A stretch of DNA of 34,034 bases from DASWRT01 sp036403035 (GTDB taxonomy: Bacteria > Pseudomonadota > Alphaproteobacteria > ATCC43930 > CGMCC-115725): the NCBI GenBank assembly GCA_036403035.1, contig DASWRT010000238.1:1-34034 (forward strand), given 5' to 3'. The translations under genes were made by a program, and so were the position numbers. This document shows positions 16,538 to 24,925 of this stretch, one piece after another (within the stretch, counting starts at the first letter, position 1; each line of letters begins with the position of its first letter). The notes under the pieces were generated by a model. That model saw nothing but the letters and a program-made list of their open reading frames with translations. It made no database searches and had not been told where the DNA came from.

Positions 16538-17521
16538 ATGAGCTTCACCCTGGTCGAACAGGCGCCCGCGCGGCTCAACCGCAGCGAACTCGCGGTGCCC
16601 GGCAGCTCGCCGCAATTCTTCGAGAAGGCGGCGAAGAGCGACGCCGACGTGATCTTCCTCGACCTGGAGGACGCGGTCGCACCGGACGACAAGCCACAGG
16701 CGCGCAAGAACATCATCCAGGCGCTCAACGACATCGACTGGGGCGCCAAGACGATGTCGCTGCGCATCAACGGCCTCGACACGCATTACATGTACCGCGA
16801 TGTGGTCGACGTGCTGGAGCAGACGAACGGCCGGCTCGACCTCATCATGATCCCGAAGATCGGCACCCCGGCCGACGTCTACGCGCTCGACATGCTGGTG
16901 ACGCAGATCGAGACGGCGAAGGGCCACAAGAAGCGGATCGGCTTCGAGCTGATCATCGAGACCGCGCTCGGGATGGCCAACGTCGAGGCGATCTCCGCCG
17001 CATCGAAGCGATTGGAGTCGCTGCATTTCGGCGTTGCCGACTACGCCGCCTCGACCCGCGCCCGGACCACCAACATCGGCGGCGCCAACCCCGACTACGC
17101 CATCCTCACCGACAAGGACGAACAGGGCCGGCGCGAGACGCACTGGGGCGACATGTGGCACTACGCCCTGTCGCGCATGGTCGTCGCGGCGCGCGCCAAC
17201 GGGCTGCGTCCGGTCGACGGCCCGTTCGGCGACTTCTCCGACCCGGACGGCTACCGCGCCGCGGGAAAGCGTGCGGCGGCGCTCGGCTGCGAGGGCAAGT
17301 GGGCGATCCACCCTTCGCAGGTGGCGCTTGCCAACGAGACCTTCAGCCCGTCCGAGAAGGAGGTCGACCGCGCCCGCCGCATCCTCGACGCGATGGCGAA
17401 GGCGCAGAAGGAAGGCCGCGGCGCCGTCGCGCTCGACGGCAAGCTGATCGACATCGCTTCGATCCGTCAGGCCGAGGTCCTGGTCAAGAAGGCCGAGCAG
17501 ATCGGCGGCGGCCGGAAGTAG
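16538..17521 (+). CDS. mcl1: Malyl-CoA / beta-methylmalyl-CoA lyase (HpcH/HpaI family)
   Basis: CoA-ester lyase of the CitE-like HpcH/HpaI superfamily that reversibly splits L-malyl-CoA to acetyl-CoA plus glyoxylate, and beta-methylmalyl-CoA to propionyl-CoA plus glyoxylate, in the ethylmalonyl-CoA pathway. The 327-residue protein follows the Rhodobacter Mcl1 pattern closely as I remember it: NRSELAVPGSSPQFFEKAA, the Mg-binding FLDLEDAVAPDDK, LRINGLDT, LIMIPKIGTPADVYALD, FELIIETALGMANVE, VDGPFGDFSDPDGY and WAIHPSQVALANE. RBS AAGGAGA is well placed before ATG 16538. Malyl-CoA thioesterase (Mcl2) or the serine-cycle enzyme MclA are close relatives, so the exact reaction is less sure than the family. 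It is followed by a long inverted repeat and cobQ. Confidence 0.85.
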   Translation: MSFTLVEQAPARLNRSELAVPGSSPQFFEKAAKSDADVIFLDLEDAVAPDDKPQARKNIIQALNDIDWGAKTMSLRINGLDTHYMYRDVVDVLEQTNGRLDLIMIPKIGTPADVYALDMLVTQIETAKGHKKRIGFELIIETALGMANVEAISAASKRLESLHFGVADYAASTRARTTNIGGANPDYAILTDKDEQGRRETHWGDMWHYALSRMVVAARANGLRPVDGPFGDFSDPDGYRAAGKRAAALGCEGKWAIHPSQVALANETFSPSEKEVDRARRILDAMAKAQKEGRGAVALDGKLIDIASIRQAEVLVKKAEQIGGGRK

Positions 17522-17526
17522 TGGTC

Positions 17527-17640
17527 AATCGGGGATAGGGAGATGATTCGGGGATGGGGGGATGATGGGAACGCGCGCCGCAGGGGCACGCCATCACTCC
17601 TTCATCCCCCCGATCCCCTTTCATTCCCGCATCCCCGATT
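17527..17640 (+). repeat. Long imperfect inverted repeat between malyl-CoA lyase and cobQ
   Basis: Left arm 17527-17569 is G-rich (repeating AATCGGGGAT, GGGGGGATGATGG) and right arm 17591-17640 is its imperfect reverse complement (CCATCACTCC ... CATCCCCGATT), around a 21-base loop (17570-17590). A transcript would form a hairpin of over 40 pairs with bulges. It could act as a terminator or RNA-stabilising element, or be a remnant of a dispersed palindromic repeat. There is no U-tract after it. Confidence 0.75.
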
Positions 17641-17655
17641 CACGTTGTCTTCCTC

Positions 17656-19149
17656 ATGAGCCGGACGCCTGCCCTGATGTTCCAGGGCACCGGCTCGGAC
17701 GTCGGCAAGTCGCTGCTCGTCGCCGGGCTGTGCCGGGCGTTCGCGCGGCGCGGGCTCACGGTGCGGCCATTCAAGCCGCAGAACATGTCGAACAACGCCG
17801 CGGTGACGCCGGAGGGCGGCGAGATCGGCCGCGCACAGGCGTTGCAGGCGCGCGCCTGCTTCGTGCCGCCGCACACCGACATGAACCCGGTGCTGTTGAA
17901 GCCGCAGTCGGAGACCGGGTCGCAGGTCGTCGTCCAGGGCCGCATCCTGACGTCGGCCCGCGCGCGCGACTATCAGGCGCTGAAGCCGGCGCTGCTGCCG
18001 CGGGTCCTCGAAAGCTTCGAACGGCTCGGACAGGACGCCGACCTGATCCTGGTCGAAGGCGCCGGCAGCGCCGCCGAGGTCAACCTGCGCGCCGGCGACA
18101 TCGCCAACATGGGCTTCGCCGCCGCGGCCGACGTGCCTGTGGTGCTGATCGGCGACATCGACCGCGGCGGCGTCATCGCCTCGGTCGTCGGCACGCACGC
18201 GCTGCTGCCTCAGGAGGAGCAGGCCCGGCTCAAGGGCTACCTGATCAACAAGTTCCGCGGCGACATGACTCTCTTCGAGCCGGCGCTCGCGCTGATCGCC
18301 GGGCGCACCGGTCTCCGCTGCCACGGCGTCGTGCCGTTCTTCCCGCAGGCTCGCGACCTCCCCGCCGAGGATGCGGTGGCGCTCGACCGCGGCGGCACGG
18401 GCTCGGCGCCGTCGAGCCGCCCCGGCGCACTGCGCATCGCCGTGCCGCGCCTGCCGCGGATCGCGAATTTCGACGACCTCGACCCGCTCGCGGCCGAACC
18501 CGGCGTCGATCTGACGATCGTGCCGCCGGGCCGGCCGCTGCCCGACGCCGACCTCGTGATCCTACCGGGATCGAAGGCGACGATCGCCGATCTCGACGCG
18601 ATGCGGCGCGAGGGCTGGGACATCGATCTGCTGGCGCACGTCCGGAGGGGCGGGCGCGTGCTCGGCCTCTGCGCCGGCTATCAGATGCTCGGCCGGCGCA
18701 TCGCCGACCCGGACGGCATCGAAGGACCGGCCGGCGGCGAAGCGCCGGGGCTCGGCCTGCTCGACGTCGAGACCGTGATGACTGGCGAGAAGACCCTGCG
18801 CGAGACTGCCGGCGCCGATCTCGCGACCGGCGCGCCGGTCCGGGGCTACGAGATGCATGTCGGCGAGACGCGCGGTCCCGGCGGGATGACGGCGCCGATG
18901 CTGCGGCTCGATGACGGGCGCGAGCAGGGCGCACGCACCGCCGACGGCCGAATCGCCGGCTGCTACCTGCACGGCATTTTCGCCGGGGACGAATTCCGCC
19001 GCGCCTTCCTCGCCCGGCTCGGAGCGCGCGCCGACGAGTCCTTGGCGTGGGAGCAGCGCGTCGAATCGACCCTCGACGCCCTCGCTGCCCATCTCGAAGC
19101 GCACGTCGACGTGCCGGCGCTGCTCGACATCGCGCAGGGGCGGCGATAG
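17656..19149 (+). CDS. cobQ: Cobyric acid synthase (glutamine-hydrolysing)
   Basis: Amidates carboxyls b, d, e and g of adenosyl-cobyrinic acid a,c-diamide with glutamine as nitrogen donor and ATP. The 497-residue protein has an N-terminal dethiobiotin-synthetase-like ATPase domain with P-loop GTGSDVGKS at residues 11-19, FKPQNMSNNAAVTPEGGEIGRAQALQA-type substrate region (near residue 40), LVEGAGSAAEVNL and GDIDRGGVIAS. The C-terminal class I glutamine amidotransferase-like domain has the catalytic Cys339 in GLCAGYQML and H439 in CYLHGIF. ATG 17656 is the natural start, 15 bases after the inverted repeat. It converges on the SNF2-type gene with only three bases between stops. Confidence 0.97.
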   Translation: MSRTPALMFQGTGSDVGKSLLVAGLCRAFARRGLTVRPFKPQNMSNNAAVTPEGGEIGRAQALQARACFVPPHTDMNPVLLKPQSETGSQVVVQGRILTSARARDYQALKPALLPRVLESFERLGQDADLILVEGAGSAAEVNLRAGDIANMGFAAAADVPVVLIGDIDRGGVIASVVGTHALLPQEEQARLKGYLINKFRGDMTLFEPALALIAGRTGLRCHGVVPFFPQARDLPAEDAVALDRGGTGSAPSSRPGALRIAVPRLPRIANFDDLDPLAAEPGVDLTIVPPGRPLPDADLVILPGSKATIADLDAMRREGWDIDLLAHVRRGGRVLGLCAGYQMLGRRIADPDGIEGPAGGEAPGLGLLDVETVMTGEKTLRETAGADLATGAPVRGYEMHVGETRGPGGMTAPMLRLDDGREQGARTADGRIAGCYLHGIFAGDEFRRAFLARLGARADESLAWEQRVESTLDALAAHLEAHVDVPALLDIAQGRR

Positions 19150-19152
19150 CTC

Positions 19153-22100
19153 TCAGGAGAGCGGGCGGAACAGCAGATCGAGATCGCCTTCCTCGAAGCC
19201 GGCTTTGCCCGCCTGCTCGGGGTCGAACAGCGCGTCGGCGATGCCGCGCTTCCGCTCCTGAAGGTCGAGCATCCGCTCCTCGACCGTGCCCGCGGCGATC
19301 AGCTTGTAGACGAAGACCGGCTTGTCCTGGCCGATGCGGTGGGCGCGGTCCGTCGCCTGATCCTCGACCGCCGGGTTCCACCAGGGATCATAGTGGATCA
19401 CGGTGTCCGCCGCGGTCAGGTTGAGGCCGACGCCGCCCGCCTTGAGGCTGATCAGGAACAGCGGTACCTCGCCCGCCTGGAAGCGCTGCACCGGTGTCGC
19501 GCGGTCGACCGTGTCGCCGGTCAGCTCGACATACTCGATCCCGTCCTTCGCCAGCTCCTCCTTGATGAGGGCGAGCATCGAGGTGAACTGCGAGAAGAGC
19601 AGCACGCGGCGCCCTTCCTCGACGAGGCCCGGCAGCATCTCCATGAGGTGCTCCAGCTTGGCGCTGCTCTTGACCCGCTTCGCCTTGTCCAGCTTCACGA
19701 GGCGCGGATCGCAGCTGGCCTGACGGAGCTTCAGGAGCGCATCGAGGATCAGGATGTGGCTGCGCGCCAGCCCCTTGGCCGCGATCTCCCGGCGCACGCG
19801 GTCGTGCATCGCGAGGCGCAGCGTCTCGTAGAGGTCGCGCTGATCGCCGGCGAGGTCGATGCGCCTGACGATCTCGCTCTTGGGTGGAAGGTCCGCCTCG
19901 ACCTCGCTCTTGGTGCGGCGCAGGATGAACGGCTTGACCCGGCGCGCCAGCAGCATCCGGCGCTCGGCATCCCCTCTCTTCTCGATCGGCGTGCGGAAGA
20001 CGCGGTTGAACAGCTTGGTGTCGCCCAGCAGGCCCGGCATCAGGAAGGCGAACTGCGACCACGCCTCGCCCAAGTGGTTCTCGACCGGCGTGCCGGTGAG
20101 GCACAGCCGGTGCCGCGCCTTCAGGCGGCACGCCATCTGCGTCGCCTTCGCCGCGGGGTTCTTGATCGCCTGCGCCTCGTCGAGCACGACGGCGTGCCAG
20201 TCGACCGCGGCGAGCGCGTCGGCGTCGCGCACCAGCAGGGGATAGGTCGTCAGCGCGAGGTCGGCCTCGCCGACCGCGGCGAACGCGGCGAGACGCTGCG
20301 GCCCGTGCAGCTTCAGCACGCGGAGGTCCGGGGCGAAGCGCGCCGCCTCGGCCTCCCAGTTCGGCACGAGGCTCGTCGGGCAGACCACGAGGCACGGCCG
20401 GTCGAGCCGCCCGGCCCGCTTTTCCGCGAGGATATGGGCAAGCGCCTGCAGCGTCTTGCCCAGCCCCATGTCGTCGGCGAGGATGCCGCCCAGCCCGTTG
20501 GCGCCGAGGAACTGAAGCCAGTTCAGCCCCTCGCGCTGGTAGGGCCGGAGCGTGGCGTTGAGGCCGTCCGGAACCGCCGCTTCGGCAACGCCGCTTGCCG
20601 CCACGGCACGCAGACGGTCGGCCAGCGACCGCAGGCGCTCGCCGCCGAGCCAGCGCAGACGCGTCGCTTCCGCGATCGCCGCAAGGCCGTCGGCATGCGC
20701 CACCGAGATGTCGAGGAACCGCCCGTCGCGCAGCGCGCCGGCATCGAACAGCTCGACGAGCACGCCGAGGATCGCCTTGATCCGCTCGAACGGCAGCGCG
20801 ACCGCACGGCCGTCCGGCAACCGGCCGTAGACGACGCCGTTCACCGCAAGGCTGTCGAGCGCTCCGGGCATTGTCGGATCGCGCAGCCGCTTGATGGCAT
20901 CGACCAGCAGCGGCAGCAGGGCAACCCGCTCGCCTTCCGCCTCGATGCCGAGATCGAGCGAGAACCACCATCCCTGCTCTTCGTCGCCGCCTTCCGCGCC
21001 GCCGTCCACCCGCGCCATCCAGTCGCCGTCGGCGGCCAGGATCACGCCATGCTGGAAGTCGGGTTCGATCGCGATGCGCCACCCCTGCGCCGTCAGCGCC
21101 GGCACCGTCCTGTGCACAAAGTCCAGCCACCGGTTGTCGCCCGCGCCGTCCAGGAATTCGAGCGCAAGCCCCGTCTTCTTGCGGCCGAAGACTTTCGGGT
21201 CGTATCCCTTTTCGAGGCCGCAGCGGTTCAGGGTCTGTATCGCCGCCCTTTCGGCGGCGAGGTTCCTGCGCTCGATGATGACTTTGTTTCCCTCGACGCG
21301 GCGCTTCTCCTCGGGCGGCTTGTCGGGCGCGATCTCCTTCCCGTCATAGTCGAAGGTGAGGAACGCGATGTCGGTCAGTTGCAGCGAGGAGGATTTGCGC
21401 GACCCCCAATAGCCGTAGGTCGACGCGTGCCGCCGGGTGACCAGCCGCAGACAGGGCACCGGCTGTTTCTCGACGACCTCTTCGACGATCTCGGTGTGCG
21501 GCAGCGGGATCGGCAGATCCGGAAGCTTCGCGCGCAGCGAGCGCGCGAAGGCAGCCGCCTGATGCGGCGCGATCGGCGGCGCTTCGAGCAGCGGCCCGAT
21601 CAGGTGCTCCGGCAACCCGACATCGAGCGGACCGCACTCCCAGGATGCGGTATCGACGTACCATGGCTGCGCGCAGGGCAGCACTTTTTCCGACGCCCGG
21701 CGTCCGACAGGAATCGCGACCTGGAACCCGGTGCTCGTCAGTTCCCAGGAAAGCTGCCCCTCGCGGGCCGGCCCGAGCCGCAGCGGCGGATTGTCCTTGC
21801 TCCGCCAGTGGCACCGGCCGGTCGCCAGGACCTGCTGCATGAAAAGCCGGATCATCGCCGGGTTGTCCGGCAGGTCGTTGGAACCGCCGTAGGAGTAATA
21901 AGTCCGTCCCGCCGACCACAGGCGACCGATCACTATGTCTTCCGGCCCGAACGCTTGCGGCGGCGAGGGAGCGGTCAGCGTTCCCATGACGTAGCTCTGG
22001 CCCGCGGTCCAGCCGCCGCCTTTCTTCGGCCGCACCACCAGCGGCTTCACCGCGAGACGCGGCCGGTCGTTGCGGGTCGCGACGTCGAGGATGAAGAGCA

Positions 22101-22563
22101 CTCGCGCGGCCTCCGTCGACCGGTTCGCCGCCGGTTGCGCCGCCCGCTTGGCGAGCGTTCCGAACCACACGGCGAGCGGTCCGGCCAGCGGATCGGGCGC
22201 CGGCGGAGACGGCGTGCGCCTTGCCTTGAGATCGACATACGCGAGGCCGGACAGCGTGCCTTGGCCCTGTCCGCGTTCGCGCAGCACCTGAAGCATCACC
22301 GCCGCGACGTGCTTGCAATCCACGCCCATCGGGCATGTGCAGCTGCCGTCGAGGTAATCGCCGGACACTGGATCGATCTCGACATCGACCCTGTACGGCG
22401 TGCGGCGGCTGCCCCGGACCAGCCCGGTGATGCCGCCGCCCTCCCTGTCGACGCGGACGTCGACGACCCGCCCTTCACGCTGATACAGATCCCCGCGTTC
22501 GAGAGAGCTGGCGGGCATGGCCCCCACTACGCGGTCGTAGGAAAGCGGCAGCGCATCGTCCAT
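19153..22563 (-). CDS. SWIM zinc-finger SNF2-family DEAD/DEAH-type ATPase
   Basis: A 1136-residue superfamily 2 ATPase of the SNF2/RapA type with an N-terminal SWIM zinc finger (C75, C77, C83, H85 in CTCPMGVDCKHV). A long middle region of about 500 residues has no motif I recognise beyond the bacterial SNF2-associated part. The motor has motif I DDMGLGKT (K703), motif II DEAQ, motif III LTGTPVENHL, and the C-terminal helicase lobe with LISLKAGGVGLNLTAAD, then YDPWWNPAVEDQATDRAHRIGQ. Such proteins translocate on duplex DNA or remodel nucleoprotein; the bacterial target is unknown. I start at ATG 22563, as the frame further upstream is arginine-rich noise over cobD. It sits inside the cobalamin region but has no evident role there. 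Confidence 0.93.
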   Translation of the reverse strand: MDDALPLSYDRVVGAMPASSLERGDLYQREGRVVDVRVDREGGGITGLVRGSRRTPYRVDVEIDPVSGDYLDGSCTCPMGVDCKHVAAVMLQVLRERGQGQGTLSGLAYVDLKARRTPSPPAPDPLAGPLAVWFGTLAKRAAQPAANRSTEAARVLFILDVATRNDRPRLAVKPLVVRPKKGGGWTAGQSYVMGTLTAPSPPQAFGPEDIVIGRLWSAGRTYYSYGGSNDLPDNPAMIRLFMQQVLATGRCHWRSKDNPPLRLGPAREGQLSWELTSTGFQVAIPVGRRASEKVLPCAQPWYVDTASWECGPLDVGLPEHLIGPLLEAPPIAPHQAAAFARSLRAKLPDLPIPLPHTEIVEEVVEKQPVPCLRLVTRRHASTYGYWGSRKSSSLQLTDIAFLTFDYDGKEIAPDKPPEEKRRVEGNKVIIERRNLAAERAAIQTLNRCGLEKGYDPKVFGRKKTGLALEFLDGAGDNRWLDFVHRTVPALTAQGWRIAIEPDFQHGVILAADGDWMARVDGGAEGGDEEQGWWFSLDLGIEAEGERVALLPLLVDAIKRLRDPTMPGALDSLAVNGVVYGRLPDGRAVALPFERIKAILGVLVELFDAGALRDGRFLDISVAHADGLAAIAEATRLRWLGGERLRSLADRLRAVAASGVAEAAVPDGLNATLRPYQREGLNWLQFLGANGLGGILADDMGLGKTLQALAHILAEKRAGRLDRPCLVVCPTSLVPNWEAEAARFAPDLRVLKLHGPQRLAAFAAVGEADLALTTYPLLVRDADALAAVDWHAVVLDEAQAIKNPAAKATQMACRLKARHRLCLTGTPVENHLGEAWSQFAFLMPGLLGDTKLFNRVFRTPIEKRGDAERRMLLARRVKPFILRRTKSEVEADLPPKSEIVRRIDLAGDQRDLYETLRLAMHDRVRREIAAKGLARSHILILDALLKLRQASCDPRLVKLDKAKRVKSSAKLEHLMEMLPGLVEEGRRVLLFSQFTSMLALIKEELAKDGIEYVELTGDTVDRATPVQRFQAGEVPLFLISLKAGGVGLNLTAADTVIHYDPWWNPAVEDQATDRAHRIGQDKPVFVYKLIAAGTVEERMLDLQERKRGIADALFDPEQAGKAGFEEGDLDLLFRPLS

Positions 22564-22697
22564 GCAGGCACCGTCGGTTTGTCTCGGCCGCGTTGCGGCG
22601 CATCGAGCCGAATCGGGCGCAGCATAGGAGTCGCTGCCGATACGGTCGAGACGGAAGCCGGTTCTTATCGACGGAAAGCCGTTTCGCTGTCCGTCCT

Positions 22698-23744
22698 TCA
22701 GACCGTCGCCGTGATCCGCGGCCCCGGCGGAATGGCGGGACCGCCGAGATCGGCGGCGGCGACGTAGATCAGGGCGAGGAGCGCGATCAGCAGGCCGCAG
22801 GCGGTGGCGTAGACGAGGAGCGCGCGCCGGATGTCCTGCGGCGTCGCGCGGGCGCGGCCGTCGCCTATCCAAGGATCCTCGGCGACGTGGCCGGAATAGC
22901 GGCGCGGTCCGGCGAGCGCGAGTCCGAGGGCGCCCGCCATCGCCGCCTCCGGCCAGCCGGCATTGGGCGAGCGGTGCTTGCCGGCATCGCGCCACATCGT
23001 CGCCAGCGCCTTGCCGGGCGCGGCGCGCGGCACGATCGCGGCGGCGGTCGCGACGAGCAGTCCCGACAGCCGCGCCGGCACGAAATTGACGAGATCGTCG
23101 AACCGCGCCGCCGCCCAGCCGAAGGCGCGGTAGCGCGGCGACAAGTGCCCGATCATGCTGTCGAGCGTGTTGGCCGTCTTGTAGGCGAGGATTCCCGGCA
23201 GGCCGAACAGCGCATACCAGAAGGCGGGCGCCACGACGCCGTCGCTGAAATTCTCGGCGAGGCTCTCGATGCCGGCGCGGGCGACGCCGTGCGCGTCGAG
23301 GCTGTTCGGATCGCGGCCGACGATATGGCTCACCGCCTCGCGGCCGGCGGCGAGCCCGTCCGTGCCGAGAGCCCGCTCGACCGCCGCGACATGGTCGAAC
23401 AGGCTGCGCTGCGCGAGCAGCACCGCCACGAGCGCCAGTTCGGCCACCCAGCCATAGTCGAACTGCCGGCAGAAAGCTGCGAGCGCCAGCCCGACGAGGA
23501 CGGAAGCCGCGATCAGCGCCGCGACGGTGATGACGCCGCGGGCGAACCGGTCGCGCTCGCTGCGCTTGTCCCGGTTCAATCTACGTTCCAGTGTACCGAC
23601 GGCGCTGCCGATCAGCACGACCGGGTGCGGCACGACGCGGAACAGCACGGGCATTTCGCCGGCGCAGGCATCGACGAGCAGCGCGACGGCGAGAAGAAGC
23701 AGCGGCGAAGCGCCGCCGACGCTTGAGAGGGCTGGCAGGAGCAT
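22698..23744 (-). CDS. cobD: Adenosylcobinamide-phosphate synthase CobD/CbiB
   Basis: Integral membrane enzyme that joins (R)-1-amino-2-propanol (phosphate) to adenosylcobyric acid. It is CobD in Pseudomonas nomenclature and CbiB in Salmonella; it is not the Salmonella CobD decarboxylase. The 348-residue protein has an N-terminal hydrophobic segment, the HPVVLIGSAVGTLERRLN loop, the signature GIESLAENFSDGVVAPAFWY, the AYKTANTLDSMIGHLSPRYRAFGWAAARFDDLVNFVPAR loop (near residues 190-228), and SPNAGWPEAAMAGALG. Terminal membrane helix near residues 318-338. ATG 23744 is separated from the divergent cbiX start by 79 bases. No cobalamin riboswitch is visible there. Confidence 0.96.
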   Translation of the reverse strand: MLLPALSSVGGASPLLLLAVALLVDACAGEMPVLFRVVPHPVVLIGSAVGTLERRLNRDKRSERDRFARGVITVAALIAASVLVGLALAAFCRQFDYGWVAELALVAVLLAQRSLFDHVAAVERALGTDGLAAGREAVSHIVGRDPNSLDAHGVARAGIESLAENFSDGVVAPAFWYALFGLPGILAYKTANTLDSMIGHLSPRYRAFGWAAARFDDLVNFVPARLSGLLVATAAAIVPRAAPGKALATMWRDAGKHRSPNAGWPEAAMAGALGLALAGPRRYSGHVAEDPWIGDGRARATPQDIRRALLVYATACGLLIALLALIYVAAADLGGPAIPPGPRITATV

Positions 23745-23823
23745 TGCCGCGGAGCATCCGCCGCGCTACGTCGTGACGTCAAGACGCAGGCGGCGACGGC
23801 AGCAACAGCACGGGGAGCAAGCC

Positions 23824-24894
23824 ATGACGAAGACCGGGGTGATGGTGTGCGGCCATGGCAGCCGCGATGCCGACGCGATGCGCGAATTCCAGCTCGTTGC
23901 CGCCGGGATCCGCGAGCGGCTGCCGCAGTACGAGATCGAGAGCGGCTATCTCGAATTCGCGCGGCCGATGATCCGCGAAGGACTCGACGCGCTGGCGGCG
24001 CGCGGCATCGACCGTATCCTCGCCGTGCCCGGCATGCTCTTCGCGGCGACCCATGTGAAGAACGACCTGCCCTGGGAGATCAACACCTTCGCGGCCGAGC
24101 ACCCCGGCATCGAGGTGAAGTTCGGGCGCGACCTCTCGATCGACCCGAAGCTGCTGCAGGCGGCGTCCGACCGGATCGCCTCGGCCGAAGCGGGGCTGCC
24201 GCCGGCGCCGCGGAGCGAGAGCCTGCTCGTCGTCGTCGGGCGCGGCACCAACGACCCCGACGCCAACTCGAACATCGCCAAGGTCGCCCGCATGCTTTGG
24301 GAGGGCATGGGGTTCGGCTGGGCCGAGACCGCGTTCAGCGGCGTCGCCCATCCGCGCGTCGACGCGGCACTGAAGCGCGCCGCCCGCCTGGGCTTCCGGC
24401 GCATCGTCGTGTTCCCCTACTTCCTCTTCACCGGCATCCTGGTGAAGCGGATCTATGAGCAGACCGACCTCGTCGCCGGCCTGTTCCCGGAGATCGAGTT
24501 CGTCAAGGCGCCGTACCTGCGCGACCACCCGCTAGTGCTCGACGCCTTCGCCGACCGGGTGACGGAGATCGAGACCGGCAGCCCGGCGATGAACTGCCAG
24601 CTCTGCAAGTACCGCGCGCAGGTCGTCGGATACGAGGAGGAGGCCGGCGCCGTGCAGGCCGGCCACCACCACCACGTGCGCGGCGTCGGCACGGACGAGG
24701 ACCATGCGCACGGCCACGCGCATGGTCACCACCATCATCACGGCGACGATCACCACCATCATGCGCACTCGCATAGCCCTGCCCACTCTCACGGTCACGG
24801 CGACGGGCATCGCCACGACGGGCACAAGCACGGACATGACCATGGCGAGCACCACGATCATGGTCGCGGCCACGGAGCGCAGCGCGCCAAATGA
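23824..24894 (+). CDS. cbiX: Sirohydrochlorin cobaltochelatase, long form (CbiX-L) with His-rich tail
   Basis: Class II chelatase that inserts Co2+ into sirohydrochlorin in the early-insertion B12 route. The 356-residue protein has two tandem CbiX repeats: the first (residues 1-130) with GHGSRDADA (H11) and the catalytic-type MLFAATHVKND (H77); the second (about 135-250) starting LLVVVGRGTNDPDANSNIAK. At residues 256-261 stands MNCQLC, the MxCxxC motif that in Bacillus megaterium CbiX-L holds a 4Fe-4S cluster. The last 75 or so residues hold about 32 histidines mixed with Asp and Gly, a likely cobalt-storage or metal-delivery tail. RBS GGGGAGC precedes ATG 23824. Followed closely by the cobH fusion and cobL. 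Confidence 0.93.
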   Translation: MTKTGVMVCGHGSRDADAMREFQLVAAGIRERLPQYEIESGYLEFARPMIREGLDALAARGIDRILAVPGMLFAATHVKNDLPWEINTFAAEHPGIEVKFGRDLSIDPKLLQAASDRIASAEAGLPPAPRSESLLVVVGRGTNDPDANSNIAKVARMLWEGMGFGWAETAFSGVAHPRVDAALKRAARLGFRRIVVFPYFLFTGILVKRIYEQTDLVAGLFPEIEFVKAPYLRDHPLVLDAFADRVTEIETGSPAMNCQLCKYRAQVVGYEEEAGAVQAGHHHHVRGVGTDEDHAHGHAHGHHHHHGDDHHHHAHSHSPAHSHGHGDGHRHDGHKHGHDHGEHHDHGRGHGAQRAK

Positions 24895-24925
24895 GCAGGT
24901 GGGCTGACCGGGACGGGAGCGGCCC

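Noticed and set aside
23745..23823. Cobalamin riboswitch or regulated promoter between cobD and cbiX (TGACGTCA palindrome at 23774-23781)
   Set aside because: The gap is 79 bases, too short for a full riboswitch; no B12 box was seen. The palindrome is eight bases and may be chance; a TTGACG on the minus strand has only a poor -10 partner.
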